A stretch of DNA of 64,000 bases from Hyperoodon ampullatus (GCA_949752795.1 OX457057.1:163285980-163349979); one strand, 5' to 3'; counted from the stretch's first letter, positions 10,217-21,589 are shown. Translations and numbers: made by a program. The notes: a model not told the origin generated them from the sequence alone.

Positions 10217-12104
10217 AAGATGGGTTTGACTACTCAACATATCTAAAATAAAATATTTATTTTTAAACAATAAAGTGTTCCATAGTTCAGATTAAAGTAC
10301 CAGAAATACAACTCCACAATTTTAGAGAAAAAATTAGCATCACAGAAGCTGTGGCATTTACAAGAGCTAGAAGAAACCACCTAGCTCTCCTTCCCTACTT
10401 CACTTATATAGAAATGAAGGTCCAGATACATAATATGAATTACTCCAACTTATCACCAATCATCCATGATGAGAGTGAACAATAATAATACTAAAAAAAA
10501 GCCAGTCCTTACTTAATTTGTTTATTTTCCTTTGAAACTCCCCAGGTGTAGCACTCCATAAGTTATAGACAAAAGCACACCTATCATTGTGTCCTAGGGG
10601 AGGGAGAGGACAGTGTTTTGACTGAGATGCTGGCAACTCAAGCTAATAGTGGAACAACACTAGAGCTCCTGGGATTAGCAATAGCTGAATTATATAGTTA
10701 AAGCTAAGGCAGCTGCCTTGTTACTGGTAACCATGATCTTCTTGAATTCTTTAAGTAAGCAGCGGCTTCAAAGACCTAAGGTGTTAAACTTCAAAAAAAA
10801 AGCACGTTTGGGGAATTAATCCAATAAGTATGGTGCAGAGGGAAGAAGTATTAAAATCTATAACTAGATGGAATTTTGAACATCTGAATAGACACTATAA
10901 TTAAAGCATAGTGGATTACAATTGCTCTGGAAAAGAAGATTGGAGATTGCTTGCTCTTTGCAAAGTGGATTTACAAAGGGTGGCTTAAAAACCTACGAGC
11001 GAAGAAAAACCTGACTTGGAAAGGAAAGGGACAGGAGGGAATCAAATGAGAATATGCAAGTCAAGTTAGGGCAGCCAAAGAGGGTGAATTTAATGTGAGC
11101 AAATGAGAATGAGAAAGGCTTTTCTGAATAACCAAGAAAAAATAGAGTTAAAGGAAAAGAGAGGCTGATGCATGAAGATGATTATAAGATTAAAGAAGAC
11201 TTTGAAGGTTGTTGAGGTACAGCTAGGTTCTCCCTCGCCCTCTCTGCCAACTCTAATAAGAGGAATGAAAATAAACTCGGACAATTAAAAGGCAATGAAG
11301 ACTCCTCCAAGGGAGTGTTTGATAAAAAACAGGGAAGGAAATGTGTTACAGCTTTGGCTTTCCATTAGGAAATAGCCCTGCTAATCAAAACTGGAAGGTA
11401 GTTCAGGATGGCGCTCGCTTTAGGAGGGTTTTTGGTGTTTGTGTAGAATTTAAATAAACTAGGAAATAAACTAGGAAAAATATCAGCCTTTGGAAAAGCT
11501 AGAAACATCTTTGTAATAAATGTCTGCCGAAACTGATGCCAGTGTTTAGCAGAATAGTGGAATAGATTTGGACATAGGAAAAAATCTACAAAAGTTTGAA
11601 AAATAAACATTACTATAGTAGTTAAATAGCCTGATTGTTTAGGTATTTAAATTAAGTTAGGTCATGCTTTAACACTTTTAAGCAAAATTACAAAGAAATG
11701 GACTGTATGGTATGAGCAGGGGAAATAAAATGATCTGTCATAAACCCCTTTTCTAATAGAGCAGTGGAAATAAGCCCTGGTTGTCATTTTCTAGGCTTAG
11801 GGCTTTAAGGAATTTGGACAACAAGCCCAAGTCTTTCTCCACATGTTGGAGCAATAGACAACTACCTACTTTACTTGACATCAGGGATCTAGGAATCCTA
11901 CTTACCCTAAAACACTTCCATTCTCCATTTGCCAGGACCTTGGGATTCTCCAGGTACAACCCTTCATTGGATGAAAACATCCTTTCAGGCTAAATACAGT
12001 TATATTACCTGGGAGAGGTAAAATATATTGTCCTTCAGTATTACTTAATAGAGAGATTGATTTGGACTGATTTTCTTTAAGAATAAGAGATATAAAGGCT
12101 TAAA
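10217..12104. other. Unassigned sequence
   Basis: Nearly 1.9 kb without a recognised repeat, exon or RNA. It is AT-rich. Overlapping frames at 11753-11993 on both strands are chance openings. Confidence 0.5.
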
Positions 12105-12320
12105 GAAATAAAAAGAGCTAACATTTATTGAGTGCCAGGTACCATGCTAACTGATCCACTTAAGATTATCTCATTAATCCTCTGGCCAATCCTTTGAAAA
12201 AGGTACAAAATAATCCCACTTTACTGATGGGAAAACAAAGGCACAAAGAAGTTTAGATAGTTGCCCAGGATCAAATAGCTCATGAAGAGTGGAGCTGATA
12301 TTTAGAAGGATGCAGGGGAC
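12105..12320 (-). repeat. MIR SINE (antisense)
   Basis: Reverse-complement MIR order on the plus strand: GAGCTAACATTTATTGAGTG, CCAGGTACCATGCTAACTGA, 'tctcattaatcctctggcca', 'cactttactgatgggaaaac', 'gatagttgcccaggatcaaa', 'tagctcatgaagagtggagc'. Confidence 0.85.
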
Positions 12321-12635
12321 AGGGTGCTATAGAGAAGAGAAGGGACCTGTCAATAAGGGAGGGGATCCTAAAACCCCAAATCCCCACCTCTTACAAGAAG
12401 CATCCTCTGACTTTCCTACACTTTGGTAGAGATCTTTATGTTCCCATTTTATGGTTAGATCATGTATACCTAAAATTCTGTGATTCTACAGTTATATTAG
12501 AGTAGGGTCCTAGAAGAAAAAATGAGAAGATGGGTGAATTTATTGATGGGGTGGTGAGGAAGAGGTTGAGAAAGTGATTCAAGAGCCTCAGGCAGGGTCC
12601 CTGTGATGGGATAAACTGAGAAGTCTAGAGCAGCT
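12321..12635. other. Unassigned sequence
   Basis: Nothing recognised. Confidence 0.5.
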
Positions 12636-12812
12636 CAAGGGCTTCTCTTGGTGGCCTCACTTCCCCACCCATCTGTCACTGAATTTTCTACTGCTTTCTA
12701 AGTGAAACCCCCTCCCAGATACATAGGGAACACTCCGTTATCAAACACACTTGCCTGAACCTCACTAATGTATCATCTCAAAAACTCTATGCATTTGTAA
12801 ACCTTTTATCTT
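12636..12812 (+). repeat. Unnamed repeat, copy 1 of a direct pair
   Basis: Matches 14796-14974 in the same orientation, about 70 % by eye. Anchors are CTACTGCTTTCTAAGTGAAA against CTACCGCTTTCTAAATGAAA, and GCATTTGTAAACCTTTTATC against GCATTTGTAAACATTTTATC. I do not recognise the family. Similarity ends sharply after TTTTATCT on the right. Orientation is arbitrary. Confidence 0.75.
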
Positions 12813-14514
12813 GCTGGGGCCCAGGGGGGAAGCAGGCTATGGATATCTGTATAAGGGCTGAGAATAGGCTTGTGTGACCAAGTCTGGGGACTCAGGTTGA
12901 GGACAGGGGCTGACGGTGAGCCAGGCGTGAAGAAGGGGCTTGAGGGGAGATACATCTGGATAGCCTGGAGGCTGATGTCTTCACTGCTTTTAGTAGCTTA
13001 GCCAGAAGCTGGATTAGCTCTCTGAGTTAGCTCCTTGGAAGGATAGATTGATAGCAGCAGCTGATCCCTTCAGGCCTAAAGCTCTCACTGTCATGCAGTC
13101 AACTAGATGTTCCTCAGCACCCCTCACCCCCTCTATTTCCTATACATTTTTAGAACATGATGGGAATGGGTTCTTTCTACTGGATACCTTTCCATGGTGT
13201 ACTCACCTGTACTTCATGCAGAAACCTCTCCCTAGGAGGGGAAAAGGATGGGAATCCGTGCACTTGGCTGCTTTGCCAATGAGCTTCTCAAGAGAAATCT
13301 TTTATGCGGTACAAGTGGTGGTTGTACTTCTGTCCCCTTTGCAGGTCTGGACAATGATGAACCAGGTGAGCAGTACTGGGAGGGTGCCCACTGGAAGCAA
13401 AGAACGGAGTGTGCAGTGGGGAGGGTGCTTTGGCACCATTTAAAGGTGCCTGCAGTTATCAGCTACAAGGGCAGGGCTCAGTCCTGAATTCTGAGAGGTA
13501 GCTGGATGATTTTCAGGAGAGACGGTCACCGAGTAACCAGGAGGCAGAGCCCAACCCAATGCTAGGACAATGCGAACCTAGAAACCCAAGTTAAAGCACA
13601 TGGGCAACAGGAGTTTGCAAACAGAGGTAAGCAGGTTGGGATGCACACACAGAATTGGAGGTAAGAAGAGACTAGAACAGCAAACAACCCCTAGAGTGTG
13701 ATGACCGTACACAGACCTGGCTAGGAAGAGCTGATGTTTCACAGGGCGGTTTCAGCATGAGCAGGCAAAGGTCTTTGGTCAGGGCTTGAGTCTATTTACA
13801 GAGTGTGGAGCAAAGGATGGGGAAGTGCCTCTCTGTACAAGGTACCAGAACTAGGCAGAACCCAGGGTCAGTCCGGCTGAACTTGCCAGGAAGGCCAGAA
13901 AAGAGGTCAGCCCTGGTGGAGGGCTGGGCATGGCCTATACCATCTAGAAGGGCTCTGAGACCCGTTGCAGAGGGTCACAGGAACAGAGAGCAGGATGTGG
14001 TATTATCTGAGGTTAGCTAAAGGAGGATTGAAAGCTCAGCAAACTTCCAAGCAAGTAAAGAGGTTCAAGCGAGATCAATCATAAAATACCCAGGAGAGCA
14101 CTAAAGGAGCTCAGCTCAGACAAGGTCCCCTGTTGCATGAACTCTTTTCCTCCGGGCAGCTCCTAGAAACCCAGTTGCCCCTTCCTCAGGGTTTGCCCAG
14201 AGGCACTAGAGGATGTCAGCTGGTTCAGGAAGCTCTGTGTCTCTTGGGAAGGGAGAGGAGAGGCATTCTCCACATTTACCTTGGTACACTGGAATCTGAA
14301 TTTGGAGGGAGGCCATGGTCTTTGAGTGGAGTTCTTTGGGGTATTTATTTCTGGGCCTTTTGGGGCTGGATCCTGCAAGAGTGCTGGTCATCCTGTAGCG
14401 GATCATCTTCCCAGCTTGAGTCTTCTCATTTAATATCCAGTCCCTTCCCATCTTTCTAAGACAGACATAGTGATCCAGTCAGGTAAGCCCCGAGGAAAAG
14501 AATAACATTGGTTT
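12813..14514. other. Unassigned sequence between the two direct-repeat copies
   Basis: About 1.7 kb, GC-richer than its surroundings. Frames of 131 codons (13048-13443) and 108 codons (14133-14459) are open but show no domain, no family resemblance and no convincing splice context. Treated as non-coding. Confidence 0.5.
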
Positions 14515-14790
14515 ATTGTTGATTCCTTGACTCATTCATGCAGTGAAGGCTTATTAAGAACCTATGAGACATGGTGCTCTGGATATGATGGTGAGCTTGT
14601 TACGTGCGACCCCTGCCCCCCAAGCACCTAACAGTGAAGAAGGCAAGACAGAGAAGTAAACAGCCGTCATATGACTATGAGGTCAGTGGGATATGACAAG
14701 GACACGCACGAGTGCTGTGGGACAGCAGGCAAGAGGCATCTAACTCTGACCTGGAGGGTCAGGGAAGGTTCTAGGAGGTGGTCACTCTTG
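14515..14790 (-). mobile_element. L2 LINE 3' fragment (antisense)
   Basis: The plus strand shows the reverse of the L2 terminus: 'gactcattcatgcagtgaag', 'cttattaagaacctatgaga', 'catggtgctctggatatgat', then 'ggtcagggaaggttctagga'. This follows the L2 antisense order (cattcaacaaatatttattgag, then tgtgccaggcact, then tcagggaaggcc). Highly diverged. Confidence 0.6.
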
Positions 14791-14795
14791 GCCTC

Positions 14796-14974
14796 TGGAA
14801 CTTTCCTTAGTGGCTGCACTTCCTCACACATATTCTGGCACGGAATGCTCTACCGCTTTCTAAATGAAACGCACCCCATAAACACAGGCAGGACTGTTGT
14901 CATCATACACATTTACCTGAAACACACCAATGTATTATCTCTAAGGCCTGTGCATTTGTAAACATTTTATCTCT
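14796..14974 (+). repeat. Unnamed repeat, copy 2 of a direct pair
   Basis: Partner of 12636-12812, about 2.16 kb downstream in the same orientation. It abuts the end of the L2-like fragment on its left. Confidence 0.75.
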
Positions 14975-15034
14975 AATTGTGGAATGAAAGATTATTTCCT
15001 GTTCAAAGGCGTTTCAGGCTTCAGCAGGTGGTTA

Positions 15035-15730
15035 TAATGGGTACTTTTTCTATATATATATATTTTTTCTCTACATCTACGTCTCTGTTCCTTCCCTGCA
15101 AATAGGTTCATCTGTACCATTTTTCTAGATTCCACATACATGTGTTAGTATACGATATTTGTTTTTCTCTTTCTGGCTTACTTCACTCTGTATGACAAGA
15201 CTCCACATCTCTACAAATGACCCAGTTTCATTCCTTTTTATGGCTGAGTAATATTCCATTGTATATGTGTACAACATCTTCTTTATCCATTCATCTGTCG
15301 TTGGACATTTAGGTTGTTTCCATGTCCTGGCTATTGTAAATAGTGCTGCAATGAACATTTGGTAACATGTGTCCTTTTGAATTATGGTTTTCTCAGGGTA
15401 TATGGCCAGGAGTGGGATTGCTGGGTCATATGTTGGTTCTATTTTTAGTTTTTTAAGGAACCTCCATACTGGAGGTTTATACAGTGGCTGTATCAATTTA
15501 CATTCGCACCAACAGTGCAAAAGGGTTCCCTTTTCTCCACACCCTCTCCAGCATGTATTGTTTGTAGATTTTTTGATGATGGCCATTCTGACTGGTGTGA
15601 GGTGATACCTCATTATAGTTTTGATTTGCATTTCTCTAATAATTAGTGAAGTTGAGCATCTTTTCATATGCCTCTTGGCCATCTGCATGTTTTCTTTAGT
15701 GAAATGTCTATTTAGGTCTTCTGCCCATTT
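15035..15730 (-). mobile_element. L1 fragment, ORF2 C-terminus and start of 3' UTR (antisense)
   Basis: Antisense L1 that lacks its poly-A end: the left edge lies inside the 3' UTR ('ctctacatctacgtctctgt', GCAAATAGGTTCATCTGTAC). The right edge stops at TTCTGCCCATTTTTT, directly against the poly-T of the next L1. No TSD found. Moderately diverged from its neighbour at 15735-18250. Confidence 0.9.
15125..15688 (-). pseudogene. L1 ORF2 C-terminal remnant (187 codons)
   Basis: Minus-strand frame giving the C-terminal end of L1 ORF2p. ORF2p is the endonuclease/reverse transcriptase that copies L1 RNA at the nick in target DNA. The remnant holds the cysteine-rich motif ([19 protein letters not shown]-x3-C-x7-H-x4-C) and the tail block [13 protein letters not shown]. 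It contains neither the endonuclease nor the polymerase domain, since full ORF2p is about 1,275 residues. It is a 5'-truncated fossil and the open frame only reflects relative youth. Confidence 0.9.
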
Positions 15731-15734
15731 TTTT

Positions 15735-18250
15735 TTAAATTTATTTATTTATTTTGCTTTATAACAAATTTAATCAGTTATACATATACATATGTTCCCA
15801 TATCCCCTCCCTTTTGCGTCTCCCTCCCACCCTCCCTATCCCACCCCTCCAGGCGGTCACAAAGCACCGAGCTGATCTCCCTGTGCTATGCGGCTGCTTC
15901 CCACTAGCTATCTACCTTACGTTTGGTAGTGTATATATGTCCATGCCGCTCTTTCACTTTGTCACAGCTTACCCTTCCCCCTCCCCATATCCTCAAGTCC
16001 ATTCTCTAATAGGTCTGTGTCTTTATTCCTGTCTTACCCCTATGTTCTTCATGACATTTTTTTTTCTTAAATTCCATATATATGTGTCAGCATACAGTAT
16101 TTGTCTTTCTCTTTCTGACTTACTTCACTCTGTATGACAGACTCTAGGTCCATCCACCTCATTACAAATAGCTCAATTTCATTTCTTTTTATGGCTGAGT
16201 AATATTCCATTGTATATATGTGCCACATCTTCTTTACCCATTCATCCGATGATGGACACTTAGGTTGTTTCCATCTCTGGGCTATTGTAAATAGGGCTGC
16301 TATGAACATTTTGGTACATGTCTCTTTTTGAATTATGGTTTTCTCAGGGTATATGCCCAGTAGTGGGATTGCTGGGTCATATGGTTGTTCTATTTGTAGT
16401 TTTTTAAGGAAACTCCATACCGTTCTCCATAGTGGCTGTACCAATTCACATTCCCACCAGCAGTGCAAGAGTGTTCCCTTTTTTCCACACCCTTTCCAGC
16501 ATTTATTGTTTCTAGATTTTTTGATGATGGCCATTCTGACTGGTGTGAGATGATATCTCATTGTAGTTTTGATTTGCATTTCTCTAATGAGTAAAGATGT
16601 TGAGCATCCTTTCATGTGTTTGTTGGCAGTCTGTATATCTTCTGTGGAGAAATGTCTATTTAGGTCTTCTGCCCATTTTTGGATTGGGTTGTTTGTTTTT
16701 TTGTTATTGAGCTGCATGAGCTGCTTATAAATTTTGGAGATTAATCCTTTGTCAGTTGCTTCATTTGCAAATATTTTCTCCCATTCTGAGGGTTGTCTTT
16801 TGGTCTTGTTTATGGTTTCCTTTGCTGTGCAAAAGCTTTTAAGTTTCATTAGGTCCCATGTGTTTATTTTTGTCTTTATTTCCATTTCTCTAGGAGGTGG
16901 GTCAAAAAGGATCTTGCTGTGATTTATGTCATAGAGTGTTCTGCCTATGTTTTCCTCTAAGAGTTTGATAGTGTCTGGCCTTACATTTAGGTCTTTAATC
17001 CATTTTGAGCTTATTTTTGTGTATGGTGTTAGGGAGTGATCTAATCTCATACTTTTACATGTCCCTGTCCAGTTTTCCCAGCACCACTTATTGAAGAGAC
17101 TGTCCTTTCTCCACTGTACATTCCTGCCTCCTTTATCAAAGATAAGGTGACCATATGTCCGTGGGTTTATCTCTGGGCTTTCTATCCTGTTCCATTGATC
17201 TATCTTTCTGTTTTTGTGTCAGTACCATACTGTCTTGATTACTGTAGCTTTGTAGTATAGTCTGAAGTCAGGGAGCCTGATTCCTCCAGCTCCATTTTTC
17301 GTTCTCAAGATTGCTTTGGCTATTCGGGGTCTTTTGTGTTTCCATACAAATTGTGAAATTTTTTGCTCTAGTTCTGTGAAAAATGCCAGTGGTAGTTTGA
17401 TAGGGATTGCATTGAATCTGTAGATTGCTTTGGGTAGTAGAGTCATTTTCACAATGTTGATTCTTCCAATCCAAGAACATGGTACATCTCTCCATCTATT
17501 TGTATCATCTTTAATTTCTTTCATCAGTGTCTTATAATTTTCTGCATACAGGTCTTTTGTCTCCTTAGGTAGGTTTATTCCTAGATATTTTATTCTTTTT
17601 GTTGCAATGGTAAATGGGAGTGTTTCCTTGATTTCACTTGCAGATTTTTCATCATTAGTATATAGGAATGCCAGAGATTTCTGTGCATTAATTTTGTATC
17701 CTGCAACTTTACCAAATTCATTGATTAGCTCTAGTAGTTTTCTGGTAGCATCTTTAGGATTCTCTATGTATAGTATCATGTCATCTGCAAACAGTGACAG
17801 CTTTACTTCTTCTTTTCCGATTTGGATTCCTTTTATTTCCTTTTCTTCTCTGATTGCTGTGGCTAAAACTTCCAAAACTATGTTGAATAAGAGTGGTGAG
17901 AGTGGGCAGCCTTGTCTTGTTCCTGATCTTAGTGGAAATGGTTTCAGTTTTTCACCATTGAGGACAATGCTGGCTGTGGGTTTGTCATATATGGCCTTTA
18001 TTATGTTGAGGAAAGTTCCCTCTATGCCTACTTTCTGCAGGGTTTTTATCATAAATGGGTGTTTAATTTTGTCGAAAGCTTTCTCTGCATCTATTGAGAT
18101 GATCATATGGTTTTTCTCCTTCAATTTGTTAATATGGTGTATCACGTTGATTGATTTCCATATATTGAAGAATCCTTGCATTCCTGGAATAAATCCCATT
18201 TGATCATGGTGTATGATCCTTTTAATGTGCTGTTGGATTCTGTTTGCTAA
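15735..18250 (-). mobile_element. Relatively young 5'-truncated L1 (antisense, 2.5 kb)
   Basis: The plus strand begins with an A/T-rich tail, then the full L1 3' UTR in reverse ('aaagcaccgagctgatctcc', 'gctgcttcccactagctatc', 'ctttgtcacagcttaccctt'), then ORF2 up to the reverse transcriptase domain. It is truncated at 18250 (TAGCAAACAG on the minus strand). The same 3' UTR subfamily recurs in sense at 57268-57555. No TSD is apparent: the right flank TGTGAGCAGGCGAG is not repeated on the left, which is occupied by another L1. A deletion or rearrangement at the join is possible. Confidence 0.95.
16067..18250 (-). pseudogene. L1 ORF2 remnant, reverse transcriptase plus C-terminus, one nonsense codon
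   Basis: Remnant of L1 ORF2, the endonuclease/reverse transcriptase that drives retrotransposition. The upstream frame (17219-18430 as an open stretch) gives about 343 residues of L1 after 60 residues of unrelated flank. These include a first catalytic aspartate in SIDAEKAFD, the RQGCPLSP motif and the catalytic FADD at 17780-17791. The frame stops at TGA (17219-17221), where the family has tryptophan. The same frame reopens at once, with the next start codon at 17050, and runs to 16067. It carries the cysteine-rich motif C-x3-C-x7-H-x4-C and the [13 protein letters not shown] tail. About 728 codons remain, 57 % of normal ORF2. The endonuclease is missing, so it is non-autonomous. Confidence 0.93.
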
Positions 18251-18289
18251 AAAATTGTGAGCAGGCGAGTATGCTGCTTGGAAAGTGAG

Positions 18290-18545
18290 CACATGAAGTA
18301 TTTTTATAAAGGATGTAATCAGACCAGTTTCTTCTGTATACTCTAATACACCATCAAAATTAAAGGACAAATTCCAAACTGGAAAAAATATTTGCAGCAC
18401 ATGTGATAGATAAAAGAATTCTCTCCTCAATGCATAAAGACCATTTAAAAACCATTAAGGAAAATGACAAACAACCATGTAGAAATACGGGCACAGGACT
18501 TGAGAAGACAATGTAGTTCTGTTAATTTACAGTCCTTTTACGTCC
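18290..18545 (+). mobile_element. Old L1 ORF2 fragment (sense)
   Basis: 'ccatcaaaattaaaggacaa', 'tggaaaaaatatttgcagca' and 'aaatacgggcacaggacttg' correspond to a segment of old L1 ORF2 (…TNWEKIFAT…, …KWAKDLN… region) in sense orientation. Highly diverged with broken frames. Confidence 0.55.
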
Positions 18546-18793
18546 ACAACTCTAGTACATGAAGAAAACTCAGAATTGTTATGGAAAATTTACAAGAAAA
18601 TTAATCTGACACATTATAGTGATAGACATATTATTATTGTGTTGCATGATAATTAGACTTAATCTGCGTAAAGGCTGTAATTAGTATTACTTTTAGCTAA
18701 ACAAAGTTTCAGTTCTTTTTCTCACTTTTAAAGTTTCTTGGTAACTGTAATTATTGTCAAAGATGTCAATTTTCCCTCAACACCCTCATGTTT
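18546..18793. other. Unassigned AT-rich sequence
   Basis: Contains two TAATTAG-type homeodomain-like words (ATAATTAG near 18649-18656 and TAATTAG near 18680-18686). No repeat recognised. Such words are frequent by chance in AT-rich DNA. Confidence 0.4.
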
Positions 18794-18833
<40 letters not shown>

Positions 18834-18834
18834 A
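18794..18834. repeat. (TC)n(AC)n compound microsatellite
   Basis: Eight TC units, then about twelve uninterrupted CA units. Confidence 0.97.
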
Positions 18835-21034
18835 AACATGTGTGAGGACTTGCACAAGCAGGGAAAGTGGTAAATATCCTAGATCAGGTCCCATATCTCT
18901 GCTGTTTCTACTCACCCTTCCATGGCTGAAGCTCCCTCTGTGATCCCCTAGGTTCTCCTACCTCTGGAACTGGTATTTGTTGAGCAATAGTAAGTTTCCA
19001 GCTCCTTCTCTCCTCCCACATTCCTAGGTGTCCCTTTGCTACATTCTTCAAGGCAGAGAACTCTGTGCATGGAGGGAGTGGACAGTCTTTCTAGAGGGAA
19101 AGTGGCAGTAGCATGGGGGGCAGAGGGGAACTTGGTGAAGGAACACAAACAGGTCATTGATGGTGGCTCAAGGGAGGTGAGAGGAAGGGACAGAAAGACT
19201 GTGTAGTCCTAGGGCCTGGGAATGAGTCCGGGAAGACCAAAGGTTGGGAAGAGGGCTCAGACACCTCTGGCTCCAGGCCCAGAGGCTGCAGTGCAAGAAA
19301 CCAGCAATTCCAGACTTTTCCCCTTGCAACCACTGCAGAAAATAGCTTCTTAGGGAGCAGCCCAGATACATGCACATGAGGACAGCCAAGTGAGCAAGGG
19401 AACAGAGCAGTCACGGAGAATCAGGGCTCTCTGACTTAGGCCATCTCCTCTGAACTTCCATTCCTGATATAGCATCTGCTCTGGGTCCCCCAAGACTGAA
19501 CGTGGTCTTTAGGAGCCCAAGGAGGCTCCCTTCCACCTCTACCCTGCACACTGCTTTGTTGGTGTATGAAATTCCTTTCATGGGAGATAAAATCCTTAAT
19601 TCCACAATTAAAGATAAGAGGTGAAATTGCCTAGGGAAACTAATGCATTATTATGAAGGTGTTTTTGTCAAGTTGTAAAAGACTTAAAACGTTATAGAAT
19701 CCTCTTCTGTTTTGATGGGAGCAATGAGAAGGCAGAGGACCGAGAGATCAAGACCGGGCAGACTACGTTGAAAAGAACCACCCCAGGTTGACTGTTACCT
19801 GGAATCTTAATGACTTCTCATGAATTGTCTTTAAGAAATGAAAATGCCTGAGGCCTAGTGTTCCTCTGGCTCATATTATAGAAATGATGCAGCGAGCCCA
19901 AGCCAGAGCACTAGGTGAGGAGAGGTGGAGAGGGCAGGTGACAGACAGGCTATACTTCCTAACAACAAGTATTTGTCACCACCTGGGCTGCACAACATCC
20001 TCAAGATCCATTTACTCTTTCTGGGGCAACCGGAACCTCTGAAGGTTAGAAGGTTGCAAGGCTGTGAGGACATGGTTCTCCTGATTTTTGATTCTTCCTC
20101 TCAGCACAGTTCTTGGCTTCTGCATTTTCTACTGAAGACAGCTGGGAAGGAGTGAACAGAGAGGTCTTGGAGTGGGGAACCAGCTGCCAGATAGAATGAC
20201 CAAGATCAGTCTTCCTCGAACTTATATCGTCATCCATATAGCCCCTCTTTATTTTATGGCCTACTCTTGATGTTTCATAGTCCTATAATTACACAGGGAC
20301 TGACACACTGTTTGCTTATGTGTGAGGACATGCCGTTCTGTTATTTTAGTCTATGGCAATAGTTTGTACCAACATTATTAAGTAGAAGTGACCAGACCCA
20401 AGAAACAGACACTGGAAGGTTGAAAAGGTTAATGAGAGAGTCATAAAGAAGCTGGTGGACTGTTGGCAAACATTGCTTCACTGAGGTTTTTTAGAAATTT
20501 GGAACTTATGTGAGTCCCTGGAGGGAAAAGGAGATATTACATGCACAGATATTTTATTTATTGTCTTCTCCCCAAACAGTAAGTAATAGATGAAGTCACA
20601 GGGTTATAGAATTGTATTACCTTTTGGCTTTGGCCAAATAATACTTTAATTTTTCAGCTAGAGATAACAGACAGCTCCTATTACTCTGAGGCAGGGGAAG
20701 GGCTACTGTAAAAGCTTCCCGTAAGGGGATTTGTTCTGGGCTTTAGTAGCTCCTGGAGGAAAATGCACAGGGTGCTGGATGATCTAGGGAAGAGTGTCAA
20801 GGATTAGGGTAAGCTCCCTCCCAGAGGCAGGCCAGTCAGATTTACAGTGATTCATGAGCTGAGCTTTCTGAATCCCGGTAGTGATCATGGCTTATTTCTC
20901 CTTCCCAGCTCTTCATGCCCAGCCCCTAACCTCACATTAAAAGCTCAAAAGGCCAGTAGGTCAATGCTTAATCCTCCTAGCATTCATGTCCTGCAGGATC
21001 TGGGGTCAGGCATCCCTGGCTATATGAGAAAGGA
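18835..21034. other. Unassigned sequence
   Basis: About 2.2 kb with no repeat family or gene I can name. Several minus-strand frames of 60-86 codons lie between 18948 and 20237. They overlap in different frames and have no recognisable domain. Confidence 0.5.
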
Positions 21035-21187
21035 TACTAATGATTACTACATGTGTATAAATCAGGTTAGATTAAACTATGCTGCAGTTACAGACAACCC
21101 GAAATCTCAGGGGCTTAGCAGCAAAAATTTATTTCTTGCTCCTGCAAAATCTACTGTGACTCCCGGCAACTATCCAGGAAGCTGTCC
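21035..21187 (+). repeat. Ancient interspersed repeat, left part
   Basis: 'actatgctgcagttacagac', 'aacccgaaatctcaggggct' and 'atttatttcttgctcctgca' resemble a common old mammalian repeat whose usual text is (aactaccc)caaaa(c)ttagtggcttaaaacaac…atttatta. I cannot name it securely. It appears to continue after the CCAT/CCAC tract. Confidence 0.4.
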
Positions 21188-21321
21188 CCATCCATCCAAT
21201 CACTCCTCCATCCAACCACCCACCAACCCATCCACCGACCCACCCACCCACCCACCCACCCATCCATCCACCCATCCACCCATCCACCCATCCACCCATC
21301 CACCCATCCACCCATCCACCC
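21188..21321. repeat. CCAT/CCAC tandem array with 8-bp higher-order unit
   Basis: Tetranucleotide array about 130 bp long. The left half is irregular (CCATCCAA, CCACC, CCGACCCA). The right half, from about 21262, is a regular 8-bp unit CCATCCAC repeated about seven times. The array forces the Pro-Thr-His-Pro repeats of the 187-codon frame at 20847-21410, which is not a gene. Confidence 0.97.
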
Positions 21322-21520
21322 AGGCTGCTCCAGTCTTTAGGCCCCTATCATGTCAACCCATGGCCTCTAAACTCTCCACCAAAGGGCAAGAGGGAAGCTG
21401 GAGAATTTGAGCCTTTTAAAAATTCTGCCTGAGTCACTTACCATATGATACGATCTTGCAAACTTTAAGGTGGCTGAAATTTGTAATCTTCCATGTGCCT
21501 GGGAAGGAAAAGATAACTGC
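21322..21520 (+). repeat. Ancient interspersed repeat, right part
   Basis: Probable continuation of 21035-21187, with CAGGCTGCTCCAGTCTTTAG and 'tgtcaacccatggcctctaa'. The tandem array appears to sit inside this element. Confidence 0.35.
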
Positions 21521-21589
21521 ATATTGGCAAGAACTGGGTGCTGTCTACCATAACGTCCTTCCCATGTGCCATAATTTTGAAAATGAATG

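Noticed and set aside
13048..13443. 131-codon open frame in GC-richer DNA
   Set aside because: No recognisable domain, no repeat of the frame in a second exon, and overlapping frames are equally open.
17607..18203. 198-codon plus-strand open frame
   Set aside because: It is the antisense shadow of L1 ORF2 (reverse transcriptase region), open because the minus-strand frame is little damaged.
18550..18700. Possible homeodomain enhancer from TAATTAG words
   Set aside because: Only two short words in AT-rich DNA next to an old L1 fragment; expected by chance.
21188..21321. CRISPR-like regular array
   Set aside because: Units are 4-8 bp without spacers, in a mammalian repeat context; it is a simple tandem repeat.
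20847..21410. 187-codon frame with Pro-Thr-His-rich repeats
   Set aside because: The repeats come from the CCAT/CCAC tandem array. The flanks are an old interspersed repeat and unassigned DNA; no coding evidence.
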